A DNA stretch of 64,000 nt, taken from positions 1,116,001 through 1,180,000 of the forward strand of contig JAKSGN010000022.1 in the NCBI GenBank assembly GCA_024180945.1. The letters are read 5' to 3'. This stretch comes from Macrophomina tecta. Taxonomy: Eukaryota; Ascomycota; Dothideomycetes; Botryosphaeriales; Botryosphaeriaceae. The notes below the pieces were generated by a model. It saw nothing but the letters and a program-made list of their open reading frames with translations, had not been told where the DNA came from and made no database searches. Below are positions 11,839-24,162 of this stretch, one piece after another; position 1 is the stretch's first letter; each line of letters opens with the position of its first letter. The position numbers were made by a program, and so were the translations under genes.

Positions 11839-12683
11839 ATGGACATGGCTTTACATCATGAGTTGAAGGACAAGCGCGTCGATGGAGGACAAGGAGTGGA
11901 CAGCGTACAACCAAGGTTCATGTTTGCCCGGTCGAGTTACTTACTGACCAACCAACACAGCCGGTCGCTCCGTTTCCAGCATTCTATTCACATTCTGCGT
12001 CTCACCTCCCCTCTATCTCCCGCTGGCAGGATCTTCCCGGCGAGCTCAGGAACAAGATCTGCGGCTATGCTCTCACCCAGGACAACGTAATTCGCCCCTG
12101 CATCCGCCGCCAGAGCATCCTAAGCGGGGAATGGAGCCTCTGCCACCACTCAGTGGAGAAAGAAGTCATCACAATGGTCCCCAGCCTTCTTCTGGCAAAC
12201 CAGCAGATCAACCGGGAGGGCACGCCCATCCTCTACCGCACCAACACATTTCACTTGATGAGTGACTCCACCTTCACCGTCTTCTTGTGCCAGCTGCGTC
12301 CAGCTACCTTGCAGTTCGTCGAGAGGATTGGCATTGAGGACAACTTCGGCACGTACTTCTGGCACCATGCATTTGAAATGAGCACTGTTGCCGACTACCC
12401 GCAAGGCTCTCTCATGAAGAGGGCTCTCCACGTCACCGCAATCGGCAACGTGGTGATGCGCTATAGCATGAGGGAGAGCATGCCCTCCCTGTTTGAGCGG
12501 CTTATTTGGTTCGAGCATGGGAGCTACGAGAGGCGTGTGGTTATCACGAAGCTGTTGCGCAACGGGGTGTCCTCGAGAGAACAGCTTGAGACGATGAAAG
12601 AAGAGTTCCTTGCGGAAGTGGCGGAGAAGCTCCGAACTCTCGGTCAGTCCGACTTGCTTTCTCTGCGCTCTGGCAAATCATAG
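11839..12683 (+). CDS. LPxELRNxIY-type paralog 3, intact
   Basis: Two exons (11839-11904, 11961-12683) give 262 aa. The 56-nt intron has a GTACAA donor and a TACTGAC branch; the short first exon is the least certain part. Exon 2 carries SRWQDLPGELRNKICGYAL, then LLLANQQINREGTPILYRT and VERIGIEDNFGTYFW, collinear with paralogs 1 and 2. The F-box/2EXR-like signature (LPGELRN) is near residue 45. Unlike its two neighbours it has one uninterrupted frame through to the stop, so it is the only likely functional copy of the local family. The molecular role is unknown. Confidence 0.65.
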
Positions 12684-12846
12684 ACAGCGATTGCCGCGGA
12701 GGCTATCGTCACGTCTAAAGGAGTCAAAAGCGCGGCGATGTGACTGCACTCCAGTATCATGAAGGCGAATGAGATTTCGTCCCTAGACAGCATCTATAGA
12801 CAAAATATCAGCCAGGCCAACACCGGCCAAGCCACCATCATCCAAC

Positions 12847-13902
12847 TCACACCCTCACCGCCATGACCTTCCCGCCCTCGAACACCGTCTCCATGACCGG
12901 CACCCCCCAAATGCCGCCGGTCGTGACATACAGCACGCCCTCATCGCGCGGCGCGCGCCCCCACGCCGCCGCCGTCGCGCCCGCCAACTCCCTCGACGCC
13001 GTCGCGCCCGCGACGACCGCCTTCGCCCCGTCCGGCCCGACCCGCGTCACCACGTTCTCCACCAGCCCGGCCAGATACGCGGCGCCGTCCGCGCCCAGCG
13101 CGAAGTCGTCCGCCATCGCGCGCTCGGCCACGACCTCGTAGGGCCCGGCCGCCCGCGCCGTCGCCCGGTCGATGCGCACGCGGCACAGCAGCGCGCGCGG
13201 GCAGTTGTTGTAGTAGAGGTAGTCGCCGTCGCCGTCGCCGTCGCCGTCGTCCAGCAAGAGGCCCAGGCCGTTCACGCCGACCAGGGGGCCGAGGTCGGTG
13301 GTCGGCGCCATTGTGTCGTGCTGCAGGACGGCCTCGTGGGCGCCCGTGTCCACGTCGATGCGCCAGACGACGCCGAGCATCGAGTCGGCGGCCAGCACGT
13401 GCGAGGGGTCAAGCGTGGCTAGGCCGTTGAGGTTGCGGAAGGAGGCGGACGAGACGATGGGGGAGATGGAGGGCGGGGAGGTGGTGAGGTCGGCGCGCCA
13501 GAGCGTCTGCGGAGAGCCGATGGCGAAGATGTCCGGAGCGAGCTCGGTGATGCCGGTGAGCATGGGGGTGTCGGGGAAGCGGTGGATGAGTTTGGCGGTG
13601 GACTCGTGGGCCGGCGGGCTGGAGGGGTCGATTTCCCAGAGCTCGGGCACGTTGACGAGGGTGACGAGGAGGTTGCCGTTGGCGCGGGCGGCGATGTTTT
13701 CGACCCACGTTCCGTTCGGGAATTGGTAGACGAGGCGGGCCGAGGGAGGAGAGGCTGGGAAGAGGGCAGAGTTGAAGAAGACGTATGAGAAAATTGCGAT
13801 GATGGCGGGGATTATGGACAGTTTCAGGGAGCTGGCGAGAGTGAAGGGCCCGCTCGCATTCCGCACCCGTGGCTGTCTCTGAGTGCCTTCGCTGGCCGCC
13901 AT
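12847..13902 (-). CDS. membrane-anchored SMP-30/gluconolactonase-like propeller protein
   Basis: Single exon, 351 aa from ATG 13902. An earlier in-frame start would add about 57 residues with no family likeness. Residues about 28-46 form one hydrophobic helix (LSIIPAIIAIFSYVFF), probably a signal anchor. The rest reads as a six-bladed beta-propeller of the SMP-30/NHL-like type: ENIAARANGNLLVTLV, LTGITELAPDIFAIGS, NGLATLDPSHVLAADS, VNGLGLLLDD, YYNNC and LYVTTGG are blade strands. Related fungal proteins are often found beside oxidoreductases of secondary metabolism, and an aldo/keto reductase lies next to it here, but no cluster core enzyme is nearby. An acidic DGDGDGDGD loop comes from a hexanucleotide repeat. 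Confidence 0.7.
   Translation of the reverse strand: MAASEGTQRQPRVRNASGPFTLASSLKLSIIPAIIAIFSYVFFNSALFPASPPSARLVYQFPNGTWVENIAARANGNLLVTLVNVPELWEIDPSSPPAHESTAKLIHRFPDTPMLTGITELAPDIFAIGSPQTLWRADLTTSPPSISPIVSSASFRNLNGLATLDPSHVLAADSMLGVVWRIDVDTGAHEAVLQHDTMAPTTDLGPLVGVNGLGLLLDDGDGDGDGDYLYYNNCPRALLCRVRIDRATARAAGPYEVVAERAMADDFALGADGAAYLAGLVENVVTRVGPDGAKAVVAGATASRELAGATAAAWGRAPRDEGVLYVTTGGIWGVPVMETVFEGGKVMAVRV
13222..13251. repeat. coding hexanucleotide repeat
   Basis: Four tandem copies of GTCGCC plus a degenerate unit inside the SMP-30-like gene. They encode an Asp-Gly dipeptide run in a surface loop. Units of six keep the frame, so copy number could vary between strains without breaking the protein. 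Confidence 0.8.
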
Positions 13903-14403
13903 GGCTGACTCGTGCTGCAGCTTCCGTTTGCCGGATATGTGGAAATGTCTGGCAAGAAGCTGGATTGTCCAGCCGCTCTTATACTTCTCTACATGCTCCA
14001 CCGGCTGGGCGTGATGTACGTCACAGACTTCCGATTCAGTGTCTCTGTACCACGACTCTACCCAAAGAGGCAATTGACAGAGCGGCCGAGGATTAGCCTC
14101 GGCGCTTGGCCCAGTCTTCTATAACCCTTACCAAACGGAATCTACGCTAACATTTAAAAGAAAAAAAAAAATGCTTCTATTGTGGGTTGTTGCCGGTTCG
14201 ATTGTGCGCTTGGACAAACACCCTGAATGCTGAAATTTGGCTTCTACACTAGTTTGAGAACAACGCAACTGCAAGTTGTAGTACAGCTTTCTAGCAATCC
14301 TGAAAAGGTGTGCGCTCGGCGTTGGGAACAAAAGGGTAGGTTGCATATGGCCGTGAGACTTCTGCGGCGCTGCCTGTTGCTGAGCGATACAGACTCACAG
14401 CGC
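13903..14403. other. intergenic
   Basis: 501 nt between the SMP-30-like start and the 3' end of the aldo/keto reductase. It contains an 11-nt A run near 14161; no gene. Confidence 0.5.
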
Positions 14404-15820
14404 TCACAATTCCAGATGCGGTAGGTATGGCTACGCCTCGCGTTAGCAACGGCTTCCCTTTGGACGTTACAGGTGAAGGATCCGGAGAGCAAACTCACCG
14501 GCTGCTTGGGCGGAGCATCAATCCAGCCCGCCATGCGCGTGTTCTCGACGTCCGCCGCGCCGAGCCGTGTGCTGTACGGCCGGAGTTCAGACTGGTACAG
14601 GAAGCTGATGGGGAACAGCGGCACGAAGGTCGAGACTCGATGGATCTCCGCGATCTCCTCGTCCGAAAGCATCACCTTGGTCCCGTCTCCCATCGCCCTG
14701 ACGTGCTCCACCGTCTGCACGCCGACGACGGGAACCACATAGGTGGACTGCTGGTAGAGGTACGCGAGCGCCTGCACAATTCATGGCTCAGCGCCAGCTC
14801 TGGGCCACAGCGGCTGCCCGCCGGGGGGGACTCACCACTGCTTGCAACGCCACGCCCTTGGCGTTTGCAATCCGCTCGAGCACCTCCGAGACTTGGCGGT
14901 GCTTCTCCTCTTGCCCGTAGCCGCCCCTCGCCTTCGGGTCCTTCGCTGCCGCCTCGCGCTGCGCCTTGGTCAACAGCTGGCCACCGCCCAATGCGGCCCA
15001 GGGCACAATCGCCATGCCTTGGTCCTCGCACATGGGAATGATCTCGGCTTCCATGTCGCGGAATGCGGCATTCCAGCGGCCTTGATAGACGGAGAAGGGT
15101 GTCAGGCCGTGCTGACGGGCGTCTGTTGAGCTCTCCATGTCAGATGTTTGTGCCGAGCGAGACGGGCCGGCGCCTTACAAGTGTTCGCCTTCACTACAAC
15201 CCAGGCGGGAAAATCGGATGCTCCGAGGTAAAGCACCTGCCTGGCCATGACGAGCGCATGTAGGTGCGTCATCAACTCCTCAACTGACGTTGTCGCATCC
15301 CACCTGCAACGTTTGTTGGGTCAGAACAGCGCTTGCTGGGCGGGTTGCGGCGGCATCAATCTTACCAGTGCACGTATAATATGTCGATGTAGTCCGTCCT
15401 CAGGTTTCTCAAGCTCTGGTTCACCGAGACGTGCAAGCTCTTGGCCGAATTGCCGGTAAAGTTGCTCTGGTGCAACGGTACGTGATCGCGCTGGTACCGC
15501 ATGTAGCCGCTCGAGAACTTGGTCCCGATGACCATCTGGTCGCGGACGAGCCGGCTCTCCATCCACTCGCCTATGAGCCGCTCTGACTCTCCGGCGTTAT
15601 AGTCGTTGGAGGTGTCGATAAAGTTGCCGCCGAGGCTGTGGAAGGTGTCGAGAAGGGAGAAGGCCTCCTCGTTGTAGCCGAAATAGCTAGACCACGCGCT
15701 GCCGATGCTGATGCCGCCGAGTGCCACGGGGGACACTCTGACGGAAGCTGTGGGCGAGAGGATACGGTGCCAGGCCAACGGGAGAGTTGGCTTGGGCGGG
15801 GGCTGAAAGAATTGGTCCAT
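14404..15820 (-). CDS. aldo/keto reductase, norsolorinic acid reductase/AAD type
   Basis: Five exons (15820-15366, 15303-15179, 15122-14836, 14771-14499, 14430-14404), 388 aa, introns 56-68 nt, phases consistent. The catalytic tetrad is visible: Asp and Tyr in [14 protein letters not shown], Lys in MVIGTKFSS, His in IDILYVHW. The later blocks ([43 protein letters not shown]) match the fungal aryl-alcohol dehydrogenase/NorA subfamily, including its usual length. It should be a cytosolic NAD(P)H-dependent reductase of aromatic or long-chain aldehydes or ketones. The last 9-residue exon (PYLPHLEL) rests on a GTGAGT donor right after PPKQP and a GCTAAC branch, and is the weakest part. Confidence 0.88.
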
Positions 15821-17157
15821 GGCGATGGCAGACTCTCGAAGCTTTAACTTTCGCTCCTTTAAGAAATATGACCCAGCCAATTGACCAACGGAGAATTGCC
15901 GCTGGAGATGGTCGAAATCTTCTTTGCTTTAAACATCCACAACCATCAGCCCGCGATGACCATGACGTCGTTGCCGAAGTATTTCCTCGGCCGAGTGAAG
16001 GGCTGCTCAGCCAATGAACGGGCACCTGTGGGAGATGATCGCATGTCTTTTGCACGTAGGAACAAGCGTACAGCGGTTGCCCATATCCCTTTGGATTGGC
16101 GACGGTTAGATCCGGGCGATGACTCCGAGTTCCCTCGCAACGTCGTGGTTGTCATTGCAACCCTTTCGGCACCAGCGTCAAGACATTAGAAAGACACATC
16201 GCAGGACCAATCCACAAGTAGTCAGAGACATTTTCCAACCTGCGCAACCTAACACAACCTGCCAGCAGGACCGTGTCATGCCTACGAACCCCCATCCTTC
16301 CTTTCCCTTGCCGTTGACTAGCCCATACTCCCCGCGCGCCCGCCCCAACGACCGCGGCCCTCTCGCCGCCGACCTCCGGCTCCACCACGCCCCTCCCCCT
16401 CAGCGCCTCCGAATCCCCAGGTTCGTCCCGCAAAGTCCCGTATCGGTGGCCTGCACCTTAAACCCGCCTCCGGCCTCCTGCCACCGGCCTAACCCGGCCT
16501 AACCCGGCCTAGTTAGTGCGCGGCTGCCGAGCAGGACGTGGTAGGTGACCGAGTGGAGGAGTAGGTGCTTTGCGAGCTCGTAGCGGATGCCTTGGCTAGC
16601 GCCTGGCGGGGAATGGGGGGCCTGGCGACTAGATGGTCAGAGTAGACGGTGGATGACTTAGCGGTTATGAGAACGACGAGCTTCGATGAGGCGGGCGTAG
16701 CGGGGATTGTATTGTTGTGCTTGGAAAATGCGACAAGAGCTCCAGCATTGCTGACAGTGGAGGGAGGCAAAACTCAAAGCTTTGAAGAAACATCGCCTTT
16801 TTATAACTTATGGACTCTCGACTTATGTCTTGTCAGATTTTACTCTCACGCCTGTCTGGAGGTAAGCGAAGAATTTGGTCCCAGCCCATGAATATGCAAT
16901 CCTTCAGGGCTGTGCCTTCAAGTTTCCCAGTGGAAAGGGAAATACTAAAAAAAAAAAAAAAAAAAAAAGTAAGCAAATCATAGCACCCAGCTTTTGGAAG
17001 AAGCTCATATTTGGTAAAGCGAGACGTGGAATGCCTTTTGACTTCAGCTGCCTCGTCCTTGATACCCACAGTCTAGTCGCATCTATCTACACCCAACAGC
17101 ACTCGCGCTGAGGCTACTTTTCGGCGCCTTCTTTCTTCTACCACAAACGGTCAACTC
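15821..17157. other. intergenic, no convincing gene
   Basis: 1.3 kb between the aldo/keto reductase start and the GT90 3' end. It contains a 22-nt A run. Short frames on both strands (for example a Thr/Ser-rich one at 16513-16770) have no recognisable domain and are left out. Confidence 0.5.
16947..16968. repeat. A22 homopolymer
   Basis: An uninterrupted run of 22 A, one of several long A/T runs in non-coding parts of the window. Confidence 0.9.
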
Positions 17158-20100
17158 TCACCCGCCCCTCGTCGCTTCTCCTCCCCGCGGCACATACCCA
17201 ATCCGTGCCCGATTATCATCCGTCAACCGCCCCCACTCCAGCAACAACCTGAAAAAGTAAATCTCCATATCTTCCGTTCTTAAGGCCTTTGCAGCCCAGT
17301 CCCTTCCCTCTTCCGCAATCCGTTTTCCCTCCCTGTCACCCTTCCCCTTCCACTCCACCTCCTTCCCATCCACAACTCCCTTGAATCCAGAGAAATACGT
17401 CATGGTAGCCCATAAGCCTTGCAATCGGGGATCAACAGGAACGAAATGCAGCCACGGTGTGACGCGCCCGTGCCACCACTCGCGAAATAGAGGCGCTACT
17501 TTGATTGGCATGCTGTGCGACTGCAGGAAGGCGAGGAAGCGGCCTGAAAAGCCAGCGCCATCAGCATCGAGGAGGTAGCGATGCTGCCAGTGGTCCTGGA
17601 AATCGACTTTCTCGGGCTGAGCAGAACCGTCGGCCAAGAACAGAGCACGTTCAGCGGTGCAAGCGGGTTCAGCACAGCGGACGACGTCGCTCACTGCAAC
17701 ATCGACTGGCGTGCTGTTGCGGAGCAGGGCCGGTGGAACAGGCACGTAGCGCAGCTTGCGGCGGTAGTTGGCAACGGGATGTGGGAGAGGGATGACTTGG
17801 CTGGTGTTGGTGATGCTGAGCGTGTGCACCATACGCTGCCGCGTCATGCCGTGCCAGGCGGTCGAATCGGCGGCGGCGAATCCTTCAGAAGTGGCACCGC
17901 GCCAGAAGACGGTGGGTTTCTTGTCTTCGAATGGTGGATCCGGATGCTCCTCGGAGGGTGCGTATGGGACTCGGTCCATATAGTCCCAGGCGGAAGGGTA
18001 TAGGATGTCGCTGAAGCCAGGTGCCTTACTCTGGCTGAAAATGGGCAGCAGGGTGTGCGTGCCGATGAAGACATTCGGAGAGGTGTAGAACCCATGCAAA
18101 CCGACAAGATCAGGCTGGTAGCAGATATCGGCCTCGAGTGTCCAGTTGGCAAAGAAGGCTCCCAATGAATGCGGTAGCGCACAAGAGGTACATAAGCTTT
18201 GTCGATTCCATATTCGCTGAGTGCGTACTGGTGAGTCTGAAGGGCAAGTAATTGAGCCAAATTCATCCCAGATGGAATGTGAAGACAACGTCACAAAGTG
18301 GTCAGAGTCGTGCGTATCTTTTGAGAGCTCTTGCCATCCTTTTGCGCGGTCATCGCTAAAGTCATTTACGAGCTCTGAAGCTGGCTCTTCATTGCTGAAA
18401 TTAAGTTCCGCTTCCGTCCGGAGGGTCTCAATCTCCTCGTAAGGGAGAGCTACCCGGCATTCGTTATTGAGATTGAAAGCTAAATCCATGTCCGGCAGCC
18501 AGTTGCCAAACTTGTCAATCATCTTCACTATTCCATCCAGCATCAGTCGCTGATTGCGCGGCACGTTCGGTGCCACGCGTGCTTTTCCGCTCCTAAGGAG
18601 GATACCAGCAACTCCTTTTGAAGGGTCGGATATTGCTTCCCAGGTGTAGCGTCTGATCACAGCCGGGCTTAGGGACCAATACGGAAGCAAATCTTGCTGG
18701 ATGAAGTCGTAGTCGTCTATGATGCGGGATGAACGTTCGGTGGCGTAGGTATACCAAACGTTGAAGTGAGGTGGAGGGTGCCGTCCATAGCGTATTGTGT
18801 AGTTGTTGGCAGCCATCTCCAGAGATGTGCTGGAGGAGGCCCACTCCAACCACATATCATGTCGCTCTTTGGCGTCATATACAAGCATATCGATGGGGTG
18901 ATATCTGACTTCATTATCCCCGTGATAGATAAACATCAACTGGAAGAAATAGAGCGCGGCTACAACTGGGTAGAATCCCCGATACCGGGAGAAGGATTGA
19001 GGTCCTGAAGCGGTGTGTGATGTACTCGAGCCGGAGATTTGAGGAATGGAATAGACAACCAGGGCGAGAGCCATCCCGGTCAGGGCGAGGAACATCCCTC
19101 CAGCGAGAGGCGGAAAAGGGTGTGAATGGTTCCAGGTTGACAGGAAGAGAGAGACGTAAGCCGAGGTGGAAAGGACAAGAATCGAAGCATTCAGTAGGCC
19201 AATGTGCCGTATCTCGTGACCGAATTAGCTTGGGACCGGGCTTGATATGACAAGGAGCTTGCTTACAGCATACAAGGCACAAACCACGGCAATTGATACT
19301 TCCACAGCGAATTTTATGGCGCTTGAAGTGAAATGTAAGGGTGTTGGACTGATTAGACTCTTGGAGCTGGGCGGTGCCAAGAAGTAGACTCCGGCACCGA
19401 TTATGATCCAGACCGTGGCGGATATCTACATCAAGCGGAGTCAGCGTTGAGGGAAATTAAAGACTGGAGATGCCGATGATCGACCGAGCTTAAAAGTGTG
19501 GTATGGGAAGTTACATAGCAGCAAGAGAACTGTCACGTGCAGGAGGAGAAAGCATCCACTACGATTGTTTTGCGCATGGTATCAAGAACGCCAAAGCGGG
19601 GACTTACTAAGCATGACAGCCCTAATGACATAGCACCCTTCCCAGTACGAGTCCAGGGGGACCGAGAGGAGGGATCTACCAAGAAGAACAGTATTACAGA
19701 GAAGAAGGCGTCTAAAATAACTCCAGCGGCCTGGAGTCGGGGTATCATAGAATATTCACGAGAAACGTGGGAGCAGATGTAGGTTGAGGGAGCGGGAGAA
19801 GCACGGACTATGGCGGCATAGCTGGACCAAGAGAGCAGAGCAACGGAAACCAGGGGTTTCCAATTACTGGTAGCAAGACCGCCGAACAAGTCGCTGTAGA
19901 CAGTGCTGTCCATGTCGTCGTCCTCCTGCTCGCGCGACCGTCGATGTAGTCGTTGAATGAACCACCACTCGGCCAATGCGATGAATATTGGTACGGCTGT
20001 CTCCATGGACGCGGCGGAGCATTCAACGGCGGCCATGACCTGTCGCAAAATCTCGATGCGGCAACACAGCAGGAACACAGCGAAGGCGCATTGTGACTTC

Positions 20101-20461
20101 AGACCAAATTTTGGGCGATAGTCGGGAAGTGGCTGTGCGACGGCCACAGCGGACCCGGGACGCGAGACATCTCCCTGACCGAGGTCGGATAAAGGGATTG
20201 GCGCATACTGCTGTTCCCGGCCGGCGGACTGGGATCGCAGGGGCCGAATCTTTTCCAACAGCAACAGGGCAGCCCCGCATAGGATCAGGACGACGACGGA
20301 GGCATGGACGGGCCGTGCTAGGGCGGGAGATGTGTCCAGGGAGGCGGTGAGGTGAGCGGTGCAGGCGAGGAGCCCTCTGTGGAGGCGGAGGTGTCAACTC
20401 GAGACAACGCAGGCGGGAAGGCGTAGACTCACGCGAGACAGAGAGCGGCACTCCGCTCCAT
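17158..20461 (-). CDS. multi-membrane GT90 (CAP10-like) glycosyltransferase
   Basis: Four exons (20461-20433, 20376-19608, 19425-19267, 19212-17158), 1003 aa with exact phase. The N-terminal third has many hydrophobic helices (LVVVLILCGAALLLL-like, ILDAFFSVILFFLV, ISATVWIIIGAGVYFLAPP, FAVEVSIAVVCALYA, FLALTGMALALVVYS), as in fungal polytopic GT90 proteins. The C-terminal half has the CAP10 signature: VFWRGATSEGF, WHGMTRQRMVH, a YLLDADGAGFSGRF block and LFREWWHGRVTPWLHFVPVD. The expected role is Golgi transfer of xylose or a related sugar to cell-surface glycans; donor and acceptor are not shown. The second intron is 182 nt, and an alternative internal exon there failed the phase test. The start MERSAALCLA was chosen because the downstream frame begins only with TTG. 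It is divergent from Kre33. Confidence 0.87.
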
Positions 20462-20910
20462 TGGTGGTGGTGTTAGCCGGGAAATAGCATGTTAAGCCCA
20501 CAGGAGGAGCGCAGAGTGGAAGGACGGGGAGAACAGGCGATCACGAGGCTGTGCGGCATGGTGTGGGCTCGGGGAGGGCAACGGAGACGCGCGTGTGTCG
20601 CAGTCGCAGCCAGGCAGGAGGCGCACGGGCCACCGCGTGCCTTTGCCTTAACGCCGTTATCTTATCGCCGCCCGCTGAACTCTTGGCACCACTTTTTTCC
20701 TCCAGCGCGGCATCGCCGTCACCTGTCCCTGCGCGCCGCGCGACACAACCCACCCCGGCCCCTGCGATACCCTTCGATCCTGTGCGCGTCGTCGGCTGAT
20801 TCCGCGCCGTTCTCCCTCGAGCACGCCCCGCCGTACCTAGCCTCCCGCCGGTTGAAGGTCTTCCACGACGCCCGTTCGCCGCGGACCCGGCGCCGCACCA
20901 GCTGCCCACC
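20462..20910. promoter_or_regulatory. bidirectional promoter region GT90 / KRE33
   Basis: 449 nt between two genes starting in opposite directions. It must hold both core promoters. No defined motif is claimed. Confidence 0.5.
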
Positions 20911-23900
20911 ATGGTCAAGAAGGCCATTGACTCCCGCATCCCCGCCCTGATCCGCAATGGTGCCCAGGAGCGTAAGCGCAGCTTCTTCGTTGTCGTCGGC
21001 GACCGCCAGAAGGATGTCATCGTCAACCTCTACCACATCCTGCTCAACGTCGACGTTAAGCTGAACAAGAGCGTGCTGTGGGCCTACAAGAACAAGCTGC
21101 TGGGCTTCACCAGCCACCGCAAGAAGCGCGAAAAGAAGATCAAGAAGGAGATCAAGCGTGGCATCCGCGATCCTGACGAGACCGACCCCTTCGAGCTTTT
21201 CGTCTCAACTCAGAACATCCGCTATGTCTACTACAAGGAGACGGAGAAGATTCTTGGAAACACCTACGGCATGTGTATCTTGCAGGACTTTGAGGCTCTG
21301 ACCCCGAACCTGCTCGCCCGCACCATCGAGACGGTCGAGGGCGGAGGGTTGGTCATTCTATTGCTCAAGGGCATGTCTAGCCTGAAGCAGCTTTACACAA
21401 TGTCTATGGACGTCCACTCGCGCTACCGCACCGAGGCCCATGGCGATGTTGTTGCCCGCTTCAACGAACGCTTCATTCTCTCCCTGGGAAGCTGCGAGTC
21501 GTGCCTGGTCGTCGATGATGAGCTCAACGTGCTTCCCATCTCGGGCGGCAAGAATGTACGACAGCTTCCTCCTCCCGACCCGGAACTCGAGGGAAAGACA
21601 CCTCAGGCGAAGGAGCTGGAGGAAATCAAGGAATCCCTGGCAGACTCGCAGCCCGTCGGCTCCCTGGTCTCCCTGGCCCGGACCGTCGACCAGGCCAAGG
21701 GTCTGCTGACCTTTATCGACGCCATCGCCGAGAAGACCCTCCAGAGCACCGTCACCTTGACAGCCGCAAGAGGCCGCGGCAAATCTGCTGCTCTTGGCGT
21801 TGCTGTTGCCGCCGCAGTTGCCCACGGATACAGCAATATTTTCATCACCGCACCGAGCCCAGAGAACCTGAAGACCTTCTTCGAGTTCGTTTTCAAGGGC
21901 TTCGATGCTCTTGAGTACATGGACCATGTTGACTACTCCATCATCCAATCAACCAATCCCGATTTCAATAAAGCCATCGTCCGCGTCAACATCCACCGCC
22001 AACACAGACAGACGATCCAGTACATCCAACCGCAGGACGCTCATGTTTTGGGCCAGGCGGAACTGCTGGTGATTGATGAGGCTGCCGCGATTCCTCTGCC
22101 TCTGGTCCAGAAGCTTATGGGTCCCTACCTTGTTTTCATGGCATCAACAATCAACGGCTATGAAGGCACAGGAAGGTCCCTTTCTCTCAAGTTGATCCAG
22201 AAGCTGAGGGAACAGTCGCGCGGAGGCGGAAAGAAGAGTGGCGACCAGGTCATCGCCGACCGCTCAACTGGAAAGGAAGCAAAGAACGGATCCGATGTTG
22301 TGCCGGGTGGCCGCACTCTCCGTGAGATCACTTTGTCTGAATCCATCAGGTACGCCCCTGGCGATCCCGTGGAGAAGTGGATGAACAAGTTGTTGTGCTT
22401 GGATGCAACGCTGCCCCGCTCGAGAATGACCACCCAAGGATGCCCCGATCCCTCCCAATGCCAGCTTTTGCACGTTAACCGAGATACCCTGTTTTCCTTC
22501 CATCCTGTTTCCGAAAAGTTCCTGCAGCAAATGATGGCACTGTATGTAGCCAGCCACTACAAGAACTCTCCAAACGACCTCCAACTCATGTCAGATGCCC
22601 CTGCCCATCAGCTCTTCGTCCTTGTTCCTCCAGTCGATGAGGGTAGCAACAAGCTTCCCGAGCCGCTTTGCGTCATTCAGGTGGCTATGGAAGGACAGAT
22701 CAGCCGCGAGAGCGTGTTGAACAGTCTCAGCAGAGGCCAGAGGGCTGGCGGTGACCTGATTCCCTGGTTGGTCAGCCAGCAATTCCAAGATGAGGAATTT
22801 GCTGGTCTCTCAGGTGCCAGAATCGTTCGCATTGCCACCAACCCTGATTACATTGGTATGGGTTATGGTCGCAAGGCGATTCAGCTTCTTACCGATTTCT
22901 ACGAGGGCAAGTTCACTAGCCTCTCCGAGACAGACCCGACAGAGGAAGAGACCATGGTCCGTGTGACGGATGAGGAACTGGAGAACTCTAGTCTGCTCCA
23001 GGACAACGTCAAGGTTCGCGACATCACCGCGATGCCCCCTCTCTTTGCTCGTCTTTCTGAGAGGAAGCCGCCATCGCTCGACTGGATGGGTGTGAGCTAC
23101 GGCTTGACGAAAGAGCTTCAGAGATTCTGGAAGCGCTCTTCGTTTGTTCCTGTCTACCTTCGTCAGACGGCCAACGACCTCACTGGCGAGCATACTTGCG
23201 TCATGCTACGCACACTTGAGACGCAGGGTGCGGATCCTAGCTGGCTCGGTGCCTTCTCCCGCGACTTCCAACGCCGCTTCCTTTCCCTCCTGTCCTACCA
23301 ATTCCGCTCATTCGAGTCTCCCGTTGCCCTCAGTATCAACGAAGCCGCCTCCTCTGGCATCAAGTACGACAGCTCGGCACCGACTACGCCTCTCACTAAA
23401 GCCGAGCTTGACGGCATTTTCTCTCCCTTCGACCTGAAGCGGCTTGACAGCTATGCAAACAACATGCTGGATTACCACGTCATCCTCGACATGCTTCCCA
23501 AGATCGCTGAGCTCTACTTCCTTGGCCGTCTCGGACCCAGCGTCAAGTTGTCCGGCCTGCAGACCGCTCTCCTCGTTGCCATTGGTTTGCAACGTCGCAT
23601 CCTCGAGGACATCGGCAAGGAGCTTGACCTCAACAGCTCACAGGTTCTCGCGATGTTCATCAAGACAATACGCAAGATCTCAAGCCACTTTCGCAGTCTA
23701 GTTGAAGGTGCAGTTGCAGAAGAACTTCCTGATGCCCCTGCAGAGGACGGCGAGGAAAACGAGGGTGCTGTCAAGAAATATCAGCCATTGCAGCAGAGTC
23801 TTGGTGATGAGCTCGAGGAGGAAGCGGATGAAGTGCGTCGCGCAGAGAGGGAGAGGATGCGGAGCATGATTGACGCTCTGCCATTGGAGAAGTAAGTCCA

Positions 23901-24162
23901 GGTTACACTGCCTGCTTCATGAGAGGATCGACTGACGCCGTTGTCTAGGTACGAAATCAACTCTGGTGATGCCCATGATTGGGCAGATGCTGAACGCCAG
24001 GTCGCCAAGGCCGCACAGGGCGGCCGTACGAGTACGACTGTTAGCGTAAAGGCAAGGAATGGCGCATCGAAGAGGAAGGCCGGAGAGGCCGTGGAGGAAG
24101 CTTTGAAGGAGGTTGAGTCTGCAAGAGACGGGAAGAAGGGGAAAAAGAACAAGCACAAATGA
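20911..24162 (+). CDS. KRE33: RNA cytidine acetyltransferase, Kre33/NAT10 ortholog
   Basis: Two exons (20911-23891, 23949-24162), 57-nt intron, 1064 aa, the normal length. It acetylates cytidine (ac4C) in 18S rRNA and, with Tan1-type adaptors, in tRNA-Leu and tRNA-Ser, and is needed for small-subunit assembly in the nucleolus. Visible domains: an N-terminal tm(c)A-type domain starting MVKKAIDSRIPALIRNG, a helicase-like ATPase with Walker A (TAARGRGKSAALG, about residue 290) and Walker B (LLVIDEAAAIPL), the GNAT domain with its acetyl-CoA loop (NPDYIGMGYGRKAI), and a C-terminal tRNA-binding region ending in a lysine-rich tail (KKGKKNKHK). The long exon is free of errors. This is a housekeeping gene and marks the conserved core of the window. 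Confidence 0.97.

Noticed and set aside
21358..21948. 196-codon minus-strand frame inside Kre33
   Set aside because: A shadow of a highly conserved coding sequence; no independent motif.
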